Position numbers and translations under genes: made by a program | Assembly (NCBI RefSeq): GCF_004353825.1 | Contig: NZ_SMNA01000003.1 | Coordinates: 434,001 to 498,000 of the forward strand | Reading direction: 5' to 3' | Source of the DNA: Occultella glacieicola | Lineage (GTDB): Bacteria > Actinomycetota > Actinomycetes > Actinomycetales > Beutenbergiaceae | DNA: 64,000 nt | Notes under the pieces: model-generated | Database searches by the model: none | What the model saw: only the letters and a program-made list of their open reading frames with translations | What the model was told of the DNA's origin: nothing | Shown: positions 20,038-30,302 of the stretch, piece by piece | Numbering within the stretch: the stretch's first letter is position 1 | How the letters are laid out: the number at the start of each line of letters is the position of its first letter

Positions 20038-21329
20038 TGGCGATCTCCGTCCGCACCGTCGCGTTGCTCGCGCTCGGCCTGATCCCGGTCCTGCTGCTGC
20101 CCGAGCCGGGCACGGTGCTGACCTGGCTGGGTCTGGTGCTCGTGCTCGTGGTCGTGGACCTGGTGGTCGCGGCCCCGCCGCGGTCGTTGGAGATCGAGCG
20201 TCGGCAACTCGGCTCGGTCCGGCTGACGGAACCTGCGGAGTCGGTGCTGACGGTGACGAACCCGTCCGGTCGGACGATGCGCGCGCTGATCCGCGACGCC
20301 TGGCAGCCGACCGCGGGCAACGGCCCGAACCGGCACCGGGTGACGATCCCGTCGGGTGAGTCCCGGCGGACCCGGACCGCTCTGCTGCCCACCCGTCGCG
20401 GCGACCTCCAGGCGGACCTGGTCACGGTCCGCTCCGCCGGGCCCCTCGGCCTCGCCGCCCGGCAGGCCTCGATCGCCGTGCCCGGCCACCTGCGGGTGCT
20501 GCCGGAGTTCCGGTCCCGGCGCCATCTGCCCTCGCGCCTCGCGCGGCTGCGGGAGATGGACGGACGTTCCGCGGTGAACGTGCGCGGACCCGGCACCGAG
20601 TTCGACTCGCTGCGTGAGTACGTGATCGGTGACGACGTCCGCGCCATCGACTGGCGTGCCACCGCGCGCCGGGCGGATGTGGTGGTGCGGACCTGGCGCC
20701 CGGAGCGGGACCGCCGGGTGTTCATGGTGCTGGACCTGTCCCGGCTGTCCGCGGTGCGGCTCGGCGAGGCACCGCGGCTGGACGCGAGCATCGAGGCCGC
20801 CCTCCTGCTCGCGGCCCTCGCGTCCAAGGCAGGCGACCGCGTGGAACTCGTGGCCATCGACCGACAGGTCCGGGCGCGGGTCAGCGGCACCCACGGACCG
20901 GCGATCATGGCGAAGATGGCCGACGCGCTCGCCCCGGTGCACCCGGCCCTGGTGGAACCGGACTGGACCGCGGTCACCCAGGTGATCCGGGACCGGCTCT
21001 CCCAGCGCGCGCTCGTGGTGCTCCTGACCGCGCTCGAACCCGGCGCGATCGACTCCGGGCTGGCCCCGGTGGTCGCCGCCCTGTCCAAGGACCACCAGGT
21101 GGTCCTCGCCTCCGCCACCGATCCGGACACCGACGTGCTTCGCCAGGCCCGGGAGTCCTCCGCGGACCTGTTCGACGCCGCTGCGGCCGAGCGTGGTGAG
21201 CTCGAGCGCCGCGCCGTGGCCACCCGGATGCGCCGCGTCGGCGCCGAGGTGGTCGAGCGGCTGCCCGACGACCTCGCGCCCGCCCTCGCGGACACCTACC
21301 TGGCGCTCAAGGCCGCCGGCCGGCTCTGA
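20037..21329 (+). CDS. DUF58 domain protein (vWA-like MoxR partner)
   Basis: 430 residues. Two N-terminal transmembrane helices (about 5-45) precede a beta-rich region and the DUF58 core with EFDSLREYVIGDDVRAIDWRATARRADVVV, then MVLDLSRLSAVRLG. The second resembles a von Willebrand A metal site, with D-x-S. The start overlaps the MoxR stop by 1 nt (TGATG). MoxR-DUF58 pairs are conserved; a role in assembling or remodelling envelope complexes is inferred. It is the last gene before the insertion described at 21338-23518. Confidence 0.88.
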
Positions 21330-21337
21330 CCCCTCAC

Positions 21338-21439
21338 CGAGAGTGCTGAAGCGGCGACCACTTCCGCACTCTCACCGGCTGCCGCAACCGCACCCTGCGC
21401 GCGAGAGTGCTGAAGCGGCGACCACTTCCGCACTCTCAC
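21338..21439. repeat. Duplicated 38-bp palindromic element
   Basis: Identical 38-bp copies at 21338-21375 and 21402-21439, separated by 26 bp. Each starts CGAGAGTGCTGAAG and ends CTTCCGCACTCTCAC, so its ends are inverted (13-nt arms, one mismatch, 9-nt loop). This is the architecture of REP-type elements. It lies directly between the MoxR operon and the sugar-acid island and could also act as a terminator. Confidence 0.85.
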
Positions 21440-21480
21440 GGCCGGGATCGAGTCCTGCCAGCGCCGTGTCGCGGAAGGAC

Positions 21481-21497
21481 CGGACCAGATTGGTCCG
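21481..21497. promoter_or_regulatory. Inverted repeat CGGACCA-GAT-TGGTCCG
   Basis: Perfect 7-bp arms with a 3-bp spacer, about 95 bp upstream of the dehydratase start. It contains ACCA/TGGT half-sites but in the order opposite to the FadR-type operator, so which regulator would bind is unclear. Confidence 0.4.
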
Positions 21498-21512
21498 CTG
21501 CCACCGCGAAGA

Positions 21513-21546
21513 CTTGTACGATGAGTTCGCGATTTGTAGGACGATA
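21513..21546. promoter_or_regulatory. Candidate GntR operator upstream of the dehydratase
   Basis: TTGTAGGACGA (21534-21544) fits TNGTNNNACNA, the FadR-subfamily operator pattern. A related TTGTACGATGA begins about 20 bp upstream. The GntR/FadR-type gene is immediately downstream of the dehydratase, making autoregulated control by a sugar acid the simplest reading. Confidence 0.45.
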
Positions 21547-21590
21547 AGGGATGTTCGCCCCCCACCACGTAGACGAGGAATACCATCGCC

Positions 21591-22796
21591 ATGGATCAGA
21601 GGCTGCGCTCGAGCGCAGAGGGGGTCGCAGTCGTGACCCCAGCCGCCGTGCCGGAACGGACCGGAGCGAACGAGCCGGGTGAGCGTATCGAATGGATCGG
21701 GCTCTCCTCCGTCCGACTTCCGCTGGCGCAGGCCATCAGCGACGCGAAGGTGTTCACGGGCCGTCAGCGGCCGATGACCGAGGTCATGATGCTGTTCGCG
21801 CAGATCCGCAGCAGTTCGGGCCTTGAAGGCGTGGGCTTCAGTTACTCCAAGCGCGCCGGCGGCCCCGCGCAGTACGCACACGCCCGGGAGGTCGCCGGCG
21901 GGTTGCTCGGTGAGGACCCCAGCGACATCGGCCGCTTGTACGACGCCTTGCTCTGGGCCGGCGCCTCGGTGGGACGGAGCGGGATCGCCACGCAGGCAAT
22001 CGCCGCCCTCGACGTCGCGTTGTGGGATCTCAAGGCCAAGCGCGCGACCTTGCCCCTGGCCAAACTCCTGGGCTCCTACCGCAACTCCGTGCGCACCTAC
22101 AACACCTCGGGGGGATTCCTGCACAGTTCCCTGGCCGAGGTCCAGGAGAACGCGGCACGCTCGCTCGGTGAGGGCATCGGCGGCATCAAGCTGAAGGTGG
22201 GCCTGCCGGACACCCACGAAGATCTACGTCGGGTGCGGGCGATCCGTGAGTACCTCCCGGACACGCCCCTGATGGTCGACGCGAACCAGCAGTGGGACCG
22301 GACCACGGCGCTGCGGATGGGGCGGGCGTTGGAGGAGTTCTCGCTCACCTGGATCGAGGAGCCGTTGGATGCCTACGACGCGGAGGGACACGCGGCCCTC
22401 GCGGCGGCGCTGGACACCCCCATCGCCACCGGGGAGATGCTCTCCAGCGTTGCAGAGCACCGCGCACTGATCGATGCCCGCGCCTGCGACATCCTCCAGC
22501 CGGATGCACCGCGCGTCGGTGGGATCACCCCATTCCTGCGCCTGGCCACACTCGCGGACGTCAGCGCGCTCGACCTGGCACCCCACTTCGCCATGGAGAT
22601 CCACCTCCACCTCGCCGCCGCCTACCCGCGCGAACCCTGGGTCGAGCACTTCGAGTGGCTGGACCCGCTGTTCAACGAGCGGCTCGAGATCCGCGACGGA
22701 CGCATGCTCGTGCCGGATCGACCCGGTCTCGGCATCACCCTCAGCGACCAGGCTCGCGCCTGGACCGTCGAGGCCACCGAGCTCGGCGGTCGGTAG
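21591..22796 (+). CDS. L-talarate/galactarate dehydratase (mandelate racemase/enolase superfamily)
   Basis: 401 residues. The barrel has KxK (K200, K202; K202 is the likely base), Mg ligands D230 (VDANQQWD), E256 (IEEPLDAYDAEG) and E282 (ATGEM), and general acid/base H332 in LAPHFAMEIHLHLAAAYP. The C-terminal stretch EHFEWLDPLFNERLEIRDGR closely recalls Salmonella TalrD/GalrD, which dehydrates L-talarate and galactarate. The first ~30 residues are extra, and a start a little downstream is possible. The GntR regulator follows 11 bp later. No transporter or further catabolic gene is nearby. Confidence 0.85.
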   Translation: MDQRLRSSAEGVAVVTPAAVPERTGANEPGERIEWIGLSSVRLPLAQAISDAKVFTGRQRPMTEVMMLFAQIRSSSGLEGVGFSYSKRAGGPAQYAHAREVAGGLLGEDPSDIGRLYDALLWAGASVGRSGIATQAIAALDVALWDLKAKRATLPLAKLLGSYRNSVRTYNTSGGFLHSSLAEVQENAARSLGEGIGGIKLKVGLPDTHEDLRRVRAIREYLPDTPLMVDANQQWDRTTALRMGRALEEFSLTWIEEPLDAYDAEGHAALAAALDTPIATGEMLSSVAEHRALIDARACDILQPDAPRVGGITPFLRLATLADVSALDLAPHFAMEIHLHLAAAYPREPWVEHFEWLDPLFNERLEIRDGRMLVPDRPGLGITLSDQARAWTVEATELGGR

Positions 22797-22807
22797 GGTC
22801 CGGCTGC

Positions 22808-23518
22808 ATGGAGCCGCAACCCCTCAACCGGGAGAGCCCGCGTGGGCTGAGCCACGAACTGGTACTGCGGCTGACCGAACTGATCCAGGACGGCACGATT
22901 CGCCGCGGTGAGAAGCTGCCCACCGAGAGCGCGATGATGGAGACCTACAAGGTCAGCCGGACCGTCGTGCGTGAGGCGATGTCGCAACTACAGGCGGCCG
23001 GTCTGGTGGAGACCCAGCAGGGCCGTGGCTCGTTCGTCCTGAACGTGCCGAGCCAGGGACAGTTCGCGATCGACGCCCCGGGAGTCCGCACGTTCGATGA
23101 CGTCTGGGACATGCTCGACTTCCGGCTCGGCGTCGAGTCCGAGGCGGCCGCCCTCGCGGCGACCCGTCGCACCGATCAACAACTGGCCGAGTTGGAGCGC
23201 CTGACCCGCACGTTCCTGGAGTGCGAGGCCCGCCCGAGCGAGGCGGTCGAGGCCGATTTCGCACTCCACATGGCCATCGCCCGCGCCGCACAGAACCGGC
23301 ACTACATCGCCCTGCTGAAGTCGATGGGCCCGATGATGATCGTGATGCCGAAGTTCCGGCTCCTGACCGGTGCGCAAGCCCACCGCACGAACAACGTGCG
23401 TCTGGCCGCCGTCGAGCATGACTCGATCGTCCAGGCGATCGCCCGCCAGGAACCGGAGACGGCGCGGGCCGCCATCCGGCTGCACCTGTCCAACTCGCGC
23501 GCCCGGCTCCAGGGCTGA
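22808..23518 (+). CDS. GntR-family (FadR subfamily) transcriptional regulator
   Basis: 236 residues. An N-terminal winged helix (about 13-80) shows GEKLPTESAMMETYKVSRTVVREAMSQLQAAGLVETQQGRGSFV features (quoted parts: LPTESAMMETYKVSRTVVRE). A C-terminal all-helical FCD ligand domain (about 95-230) has the metal-site His residues in FALHMAIARAAQN, EHDSI and AIRLHLSNSR. Such regulators control sugar-acid use (UxuR, ExuR, LgoR types). Likely autoregulated through sites at 21513-21546. It forms a two-gene unit with the dehydratase. Confidence 0.9.
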   Translation: MEPQPLNRESPRGLSHELVLRLTELIQDGTIRRGEKLPTESAMMETYKVSRTVVREAMSQLQAAGLVETQQGRGSFVLNVPSQGQFAIDAPGVRTFDDVWDMLDFRLGVESEAAALAATRRTDQQLAELERLTRTFLECEARPSEAVEADFALHMAIARAAQNRHYIALLKSMGPMMIVMPKFRLLTGAQAHRTNNVRLAAVEHDSIVQAIARQEPETARAAIRLHLSNSRARLQG

Positions 23519-23664
23519 GCGGACCCGGAGGCGGGCACGCTCACCCCACGCGATGACCCGCCCGATGCAGCAGGAGGCAGCCGACTCCACGCGCTCGCGG
23601 CCGCGGCCGGCGTCCGCTCTTCACCGACGCCCTCCCCTACGCCGCGGGAGACCGGCCGGCCCCC

Positions 23665-24660
23665 TCAGGCGGCCATCGCGACGGTGTCCTCGGCGTGCTC
23701 GGCCCGCACGTCACCGGTCTCGCCGTCCCGCACGGCGATCCGGCCGAGGAGGATCGTGTACGCCCAGTAGGCGGCGAGCACGAGCGCCCCGATCGTGATC
23801 TTGACGCCCGTGGGCAGGGTCGACGGCGTCACGAACCCCTCGACGACGCCGCTCACCGCGAGCACGAACACCAGGCCGATGGCCACCGTGAACAGGGCCC
23901 GGCCCTCCTCCGCGAGCGCCCGGGTCCGGGTCCGCTGCCCCGGCGCGACCAGAGTCCAGAAGAGCTTGAAGCCGGCCCCGCAGGCGATGAAGATCGCGGT
24001 CAGCTCCATGAGCCCGTGCGGCAGGATCAGCGCGAAGAACAGGTCGAGCAGGCCGAACTCGGCCATCACGGCGGCCGCGGAGCCGATGGCGGCCGCGTTC
24101 GAGACGAGGATCTGGACCGGGAAGTACCCGGTGATGCCCAGCCCGATGGCCCTGGCCGCGATCCAGGCGTTGTTCGTCCACACCTGTGCGGCGAAGTCGG
24201 GGGCGGGGTTGTTGGAGTAGTAGGCCTCGAAGAGCTGCTCGGCATAGATCTGACGCTGGCTCGGGCTCCCGAACGCGGCCAGGGCCTCCGGGCTGTTGTA
24301 GGTGAAGATCCCGTTGCCCACCGCGACCAGGATGAACAGCACCATCATCGCGACCGTCCACCAGCGAACCCGGTAGAACGCGGCCGGAACGGAGATCAGG
24401 ACGAACCGTTGCAGGTCCGCCAGGGCCGGCTCGTGCGCGCCGGCGATGTGCCCGCGGGCGCGGGCGAGGGTCCCGGAGAGCCGTGACACCAGGCTCGGAT
24501 CCGGCGCCGACGTGCGTACCTGGGACAGGTGCGTGGCGGTGCTCTGGTACAGGTTGACGAGTTCGTCGCTCTCGGCTCCGGTGAGCCGGCGCTGCCTGAC
24601 GAGCGCGTCGAGCCGCTCCCACCGGGGTGAGTTCACCGCGACGAACGCATCCACATCCAC
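23665..24660 (-). CDS. Stage II sporulation protein M-like (SpoIIM/DUF95) membrane protein
   Basis: 331 residues. A soluble helical N-terminus (about 1-95: VNSPRWERLDALVRQRRLTG) is followed by about six transmembrane helices (from 103 onward), with the family motif around IFTYNSPEALAAFG and ILPHGLMELTAIF. Actinobacterial SpoIIM proteins are not tied to sporulation; they usually sit at the end of the MoxR-DUF58 operon beside an RDD protein. I chose GTG 24660 (VDVDAFVAVN); ATG 24681 is the longest alternative and would overlap the RDD start codon. Confidence 0.85.
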   Translation of the reverse strand: MDVDAFVAVNSPRWERLDALVRQRRLTGAESDELVNLYQSTATHLSQVRTSAPDPSLVSRLSGTLARARGHIAGAHEPALADLQRFVLISVPAAFYRVRWWTVAMMVLFILVAVGNGIFTYNSPEALAAFGSPSQRQIYAEQLFEAYYSNNPAPDFAAQVWTNNAWIAARAIGLGITGYFPVQILVSNAAAIGSAAAVMAEFGLLDLFFALILPHGLMELTAIFIACGAGFKLFWTLVAPGQRTRTRALAEEGRALFTVAIGLVFVLAVSGVVEGFVTPSTLPTGVKITIGALVLAAYWAYTILLGRIAVRDGETGDVRAEHAEDTVAMAA

Positions 24661-24666
24661 GACCGA

Positions 24667-24672
24667 TACCCT
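24667..24672 (+). promoter_or_regulatory. TACCCT -10 box for leaderless RDD gene
   Basis: TACCCT ends 7 nt before ATG 24680, and there is no purine-rich ribosome site in between. No clear -35 is seen. Confidence 0.35.
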
Positions 24673-24679
24673 GCCATAC

Positions 24680-25714
24680 ATGTCCTCCGTCGCGCCCAGC
24701 CCGTACGCGCCACCGCCGTCGGACGGTCAGGGGCGACCGGGTGGCGGGCGTACGGCCGGCCGGCCGGACCCGTACGCGACACCACTCCAGCGCGGCAACC
24801 ACCCGCCCAAGCAGGTGCCACCGCCGCGGCGCGGCGGCGCCCCCGCCCCGAGCACCCCGGTACCGCAGCCGTCGTCGTCGAACCCGGCGACGCCGTCGGG
24901 CAATCCTGCCGACCTGATCATCACCGGCGAGGCGGTCGCTCTCGACCTGCGGCCCGCCGGGCTGATGTCCCGGATCGGCTCCGGCGTCATCGACCTGGCC
25001 GTCTACGGGATCATCGGCGTCGCCATCGTCCTGCTCAGCCTGCGGTTCATCGTGAACGACTCCCAGGCGGGTGTGCTGATCGTCTCCACCATGGCCGTGA
25101 TGATGGTCATCGTGCCGACGGCGGTGGAGACCGTGACGCGCGGCCTGTCCGCGGGCAAGGTGGCCATGGGGACCCGCGTCGTGCGTGAGGACGGCGGGCC
25201 GGTCCGGTTCCGGCAGTCGTTCGTGCGGGCACTGACCGGGGTCGGCGAGATCTGGTTCTGTTTCGGCAGCATCGCGGTGCTGGTGGCGATCTTCAACAAC
25301 CGCAGCAAGCGCCTCGGCGACTTCCTGGCCGGCACCTACGCGGTCCGCGAGCGCGGCACCGAGCTGGCCGTGGCGCCGCTGCTGATGCCACCTGACCTGG
25401 GCGCGTGGGCCGAGCGCGCGGACCTGCGCCGGCTCCCGGACAACTTGGCCCTGCACGCTCGGGTGTTCCTGTCCCGCACCGGCACCCTCGCCCCGCAGAC
25501 CCGGTTCCAGCTCGGCCGCGCGCTGGCCGCCGCGATCGAGCCGTATGTCTCGCCGCCGCCGCCGTGGGGCACGAACCCGGAGCGGTTCATCGCCGCCGTG
25601 CTCGTGGAGCGTCGCGACCGTGAGTACGCCGCCGGGCTCGAGGGCCAGGCTCGCCGGGCGGACGAGAGCGAGCACATCCGCCGGTTGCCGTACGGCGTCA
25701 CCGACTACGCCTGA
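24680..25714 (+). CDS. RDD family membrane protein
   Basis: 344 residues. The first ~80 are disordered and Pro-rich. The RDD domain (about 85-230) opens with ALDLRPAGLMSRIGSGVIDLAVYG and has three or four transmembrane helices; GLSAGKVAMGTRVVREDGG and RSKRLGDFLAGTYAVRERG are characteristic. A soluble C-terminal tail (about 235-344) follows. RDD proteins are a diverse membrane family, some with Na+/H+ transport activity. It is divergent from SpoIIM with start codons within 20 bp, the usual pairing in actinobacteria. Confidence 0.88.
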   Translation: MSSVAPSPYAPPPSDGQGRPGGGRTAGRPDPYATPLQRGNHPPKQVPPPRRGGAPAPSTPVPQPSSSNPATPSGNPADLIITGEAVALDLRPAGLMSRIGSGVIDLAVYGIIGVAIVLLSLRFIVNDSQAGVLIVSTMAVMMVIVPTAVETVTRGLSAGKVAMGTRVVREDGGPVRFRQSFVRALTGVGEIWFCFGSIAVLVAIFNNRSKRLGDFLAGTYAVRERGTELAVAPLLMPPDLGAWAERADLRRLPDNLALHARVFLSRTGTLAPQTRFQLGRALAAAIEPYVSPPPPWGTNPERFIAAVLVERRDREYAAGLEGQARRADESEHIRRLPYGVTDYA

Positions 25715-25743
25715 AGCCTTCGCGGCAGGGCGGGTCCGGTGCC

Positions 25744-27033
25744 TCAGTCCTGCTCGGGTGCCGGCTCGCCTCGCGCCTCATGCACCCGGCCACGCCAGAG
25801 GAGCAGCATGGCGCCGAGGACGGCCGCGACGAGGGACGCCGCCAGGACCGCGATCTTCGCGTGCTCGTCCTCCGGGGCCCCGACCCCGAACGCGAGTTCG
25901 GCGACCAGCAGGGACACCGTGAACCCGATGCCGGCGAGCACGCCGACACCGAGCACGTCCGCCCAGCCGAGCCCGGGTGCGAGGTTCACATGCCGGAACC
26001 GGGAGATCAGCCAGGTGGCCGCGGTGATCCCGATCGGCTTGCCGAGCACGAGCCCGAGCGCGACACCCTGTGCCACCGGGTCCCGCAGGGCCTCGCCGAG
26101 CGACGTGGGGTCGACGGCAACACCGGCGGTGAAGAGCGCGAAGACGGGCACCGCGAACCCGGCCGAGAACGGCCGCCAGCGGTACTCGAAGACCTCCGCC
26201 ATCGAGGCACCCTCGCGCAGGTTCGCCGGCCGGCGCGCGGAGGCCTTGCCCTTCAGGGGCAGCGCCGGCACCACCATGCCGAGCGCGACCCCGGCGATCG
26301 TGGCGTGGATCCCGGAGGAGTGCATGAACACCCAGGTGGCCACGCCCAGCGGGATCAGCAGGTACCAGGACGTGATCCCACGGCGCAGCAGCAGCGCGAA
26401 GACGAGCACACAGGCGGCCGCGGCAGCGAGCCAGGCCAGGGTCAGCCCGTCGGTGTAGGCGACGGCGATGATCAGGATGGCGAGGAGGTCGTCGACCACG
26501 GCGAGCGTGAGCAGGAAGGCGCGCAACGCCGTCGGGAGCCTGCGGCCGACGATCGAGAGGATGGCGACGGCGAACGCGATGTCGGTCGCGGTCGGGATCG
26601 CCCAGCCGTGGGGAGACCCAGCCTCGGAGGTCAGGTTGATGGCCAGGTAGATCGCGGCGGGTACGGCCATGCCGCCCACGGCGGCCGCCACCGGCACGAT
26701 CGCGGTGGACAGGCGCCGCAGCTCGCCGGTCACGATCTCGCGCTTGAGCTCCAGCCCGACCACGAAGAAGAAGAACGCGAGCAACCCGTCGGCGGCCCAT
26801 TGGCCCACCGTCAGATCCAGGTGCCAGGCGTCGATGCCGAACCGGAAGTCGCGGATCATCTCGTAGCTCGCGCTCCACGGCGAGTTCGCCCAGATCAGCG
26901 CGATCACGGCGCCGACGATCAGCAGGATCCCGCCGATCGCCTCCCCGCGCAGGGTGTCGAGGTAGTTGCGCAGCCCACCCTCGGTCAGTCCGCTGAACAA
27001 CGGCTGAGACGGTTCGTTATGGCTCACGGGCAT
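25744..27033 (-). CDS. nhaA: Na+/H+ antiporter NhaA
   Basis: 429 residues with about twelve transmembrane helices. The ion-binding aspartate pair is D181-D182 in LTLAVVDDLLAILI, matching D163/D164 of E. coli NhaA. LAFFFFVVGLELKREIVTGEL and ATDIAFAVAIL are further signatures. It exchanges internal Na+ for H+ for pH and sodium homeostasis. AGGAG lies just before ATG 27033 (MPVSHNEP). It is downstream of ahcY on the same strand, but a strong hairpin lies between them, so it is probably a separate transcript. Confidence 0.95.
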   Translation of the reverse strand: MPVSHNEPSQPLFSGLTEGGLRNYLDTLRGEAIGGILLIVGAVIALIWANSPWSASYEMIRDFRFGIDAWHLDLTVGQWAADGLLAFFFFVVGLELKREIVTGELRRLSTAIVPVAAAVGGMAVPAAIYLAINLTSEAGSPHGWAIPTATDIAFAVAILSIVGRRLPTALRAFLLTLAVVDDLLAILIIAVAYTDGLTLAWLAAAAACVLVFALLLRRGITSWYLLIPLGVATWVFMHSSGIHATIAGVALGMVVPALPLKGKASARRPANLREGASMAEVFEYRWRPFSAGFAVPVFALFTAGVAVDPTSLGEALRDPVAQGVALGLVLGKPIGITAATWLISRFRHVNLAPGLGWADVLGVGVLAGIGFTVSLLVAELAFGVGAPEDEHAKIAVLAASLVAAVLGAMLLLWRGRVHEARGEPAPEQD

Positions 27034-27084
27034 GCTCCTGAGGGGTCGGTGATAGGGGCCGCCGACCAGACTTCCCGGCACACC

Positions 27085-27112
27085 GTGGCAGCCCGGAGGT
27101 CCGGGCTGCCAC
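27085..27112. terminator. Terminator hairpin after ahcY
   Basis: GTGGCAGCCCGGA (27085-27097) pairs perfectly with TCCGGGCTGCCAC (27100-27112). It lies 27 bp beyond the ahcY stop and upstream of nhaA. Confidence 0.7.
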
Positions 27113-27138
27113 ACACCCTACTGGTGGAACGGTGAGGC

Positions 27139-28614
<1,476 letters not shown>

Positions 28615-28621
28615 GATCGGC

Positions 28622-28627
28622 ATGCTA
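28622..28627 (-). promoter_or_regulatory. TAGCAT -10 box for leaderless ahcY
   Basis: TAGCAT (28627-28622) ends 7 nt before ATG 28614. No Shine-Dalgarno sequence is present. The longer ATG at 28623 would overlap the box, which argues against it. Confidence 0.4.
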
Positions 28628-28706
28628 TCCGCGCCCGCGGCCCGCCCGTGATCGAATCGGCCCGGTTCTCTCCCGCGGGCCGGCCGAGTAGGCAAGACTG
28701 GCGTCC

Positions 28707-29597
28707 ATGCGTGGCATCATCCTCGCCGGTGGGTCCGGCACCCGCTTGCACCCGATCACCCTCGGGTCGAGCAAGCAGCTCCTGCCGGTCTATGACAAGC
28801 CGATGATTTACTACCCGCTGTCCACGCTGATGCTGGCCGGGATCCGGGACGTGCTGGTGATCACCACCCCGCACGATGCCGAGCAGTTCCATCGCCTCCT
28901 CGGCGACGGCTCGCAGTTCGGGATCTCGATCTCCTACGCGGTCCAGGAAGTCCCGAACGGGCTCGCCCAGGCGTTCGTGCTCGGTGCGGACTTCGTCGGC
29001 ACCGACTCGGTGGCGCTGGTGCTCGGGGACAACATCTTCTACGGTCCGGGCCTCGGCATCACCCTGGGCCGGTTCCGTCAGATCGACGGCGGCGCCGTCT
29101 TCGCGTATCGCGTCTCGGACCCGACGGCGTACGGCGTCGTCGAGTTCGACGGAGACGGTCGTGCGCTCTCTCTGCAGGAGAAGCCCGAGCGGCCGCGGTC
29201 GAACTACGCGGTCCCGGGCCTGTACTTCTACGACAACGACGTCCTCGAGATCGCCGCCGACCTGGAACCTTCCGCGCGTGGTGAGTATGAGATCACGGAC
29301 GTGAACCGGACGTACCTCGACCAGGGCCGCCTCCAGGTGGAGGTCCTGCCGCGGGGCACGGCCTGGCTGGACACCGGCACGTTCGACTCCCTCCTGGAGG
29401 CATCGGACTTCGTTCGCACGATCGAGCGCCGGCAGGGCTTGAAGATCGGGGCCCCGGAGGAGATCGCCTGGCGCATGGGTTTCCTCGGCGACGACGACCT
29501 GCGTAAACGTGCGGACCCGCTACGGAAGTCCGGCTACGGCGACTATCTCCTCAGCCTCCTCGACATCGCAACCGAGGAGCGCCGCTTGGAGGGGTGA
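28707..29597 (+). CDS. rmlA: Glucose-1-phosphate thymidylyltransferase
   Basis: 296 residues. The nucleotidyltransferase signature [20 protein letters not shown] opens the protein at residues 6-25, followed by [31 protein letters not shown] and [19 protein letters not shown] follow. RmlA makes dTDP-glucose from glucose-1-phosphate and dTTP, the first step to dTDP-L-rhamnose. It is the first gene of the polysaccharide locus, with rmlC directly downstream and rmlB about 14 kb away. Confidence 0.97.
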   Translation: MRGIILAGGSGTRLHPITLGSSKQLLPVYDKPMIYYPLSTLMLAGIRDVLVITTPHDAEQFHRLLGDGSQFGISISYAVQEVPNGLAQAFVLGADFVGTDSVALVLGDNIFYGPGLGITLGRFRQIDGGAVFAYRVSDPTAYGVVEFDGDGRALSLQEKPERPRSNYAVPGLYFYDNDVLEIAADLEPSARGEYEITDVNRTYLDQGRLQVEVLPRGTAWLDTGTFDSLLEASDFVRTIERRQGLKIGAPEEIAWRMGFLGDDDLRKRADPLRKSGYGDYLLSLLDIATEERRLEG

Positions 29598-29683
29598 CCG
29601 CCGTCGACCCGGGCGGGCTGGCGCGGTCTCGATAGCATGGCGTGCCGCACCAGCAGCCACCCTCGAACGAGTTGGAGACACCG

Positions 29684-30301
29684 GTGAACCTTCGCGAGTT
29701 GTCCGTGCCCGGAGCGTGGGAGATCACACCGACGCTGATGGGTGACCCGCGTGGTGTCTTCCTGGAGTGGTTCAAGGACGAGCGGTTCGTCGAGACCGTC
29801 GGGCACTCCCTCGACCTCAAACAGGCCAACTGCTCGGTCTCGGCCGCCGGCGTCCTGCGCGGGATCCACTTCGCGGATGTACCACCGTCTCAGGCCAAGT
29901 ACGTCACCTGTGCCCGCGGAGCCGTTCTGGACGTCGTCGTCGACATCCGGGTCGGCTCGCCGACCTTCGGACAATGGGACTCGGTCCTTCTCGACGATGT
30001 GGATCGTCGCGCCATCTACCTAAGCGAGGGCCTCGGCCACGCGTTCCTGTCCCTTGAGGACGACTCCACCGTGCTGTACCTGTGTTCGGCCGGCTATGCA
30101 CCGGGACGCGAACACGGCGTCCATCCGCTCGATCCGGCGATCGGGATCGAGTGGCCCACGACGAGCCGGACCGGCGCGCCACTGACCCCGCTGCTGTCGG
30201 AGAAGGACGCCGCCGCCCCCAGCCTGGCGCAGGCGCAGGCGCGGGGACTCCTGCCCGCCGCTGCGGTCGTCCAGGAGTTCCTCGCGTCCCTGACCACCTG
30301 A
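29684..30301 (+). CDS. rmlC: dTDP-4-dehydrorhamnose 3,5-epimerase
   Basis: 205 residues, cupin fold. The catalytic base is His62 in LRGIHF, the same number as in characterised RmlC enzymes. GLGHAFLSLEDDSTVLYLCS and DPAIGIEWP are family stretches. RmlC inverts C3 and C5 of the 4-keto sugar made by RmlB. GTG 29684 (MNLRELSVPG) is preceded by GGAG, so I prefer it over GTG 29642. The rhamnosyltransferase begins 1 nt after the stop. Confidence 0.93.
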   Translation: MNLRELSVPGAWEITPTLMGDPRGVFLEWFKDERFVETVGHSLDLKQANCSVSAAGVLRGIHFADVPPSQAKYVTCARGAVLDVVVDIRVGSPTFGQWDSVLLDDVDRRAIYLSEGLGHAFLSLEDDSTVLYLCSAGYAPGREHGVHPLDPAIGIEWPTTSRTGAPLTPLLSEKDAAAPSLAQAQARGLLPAAAVVQEFLASLTT

Positions 30302-30302
30302 C

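Noticed and set aside
23519-23664. Small gene between the GntR and SpoIIM genes
   Set aside because: 146 bp of GC-rich sequence with no ribosome site or convincing frame; nothing recognisable.
28624-28706. SAH riboswitch upstream of ahcY
   Set aside because: Only 83-92 bp separate ahcY and rmlA, and the ahcY mRNA appears leaderless, leaving no room for an aptamer.
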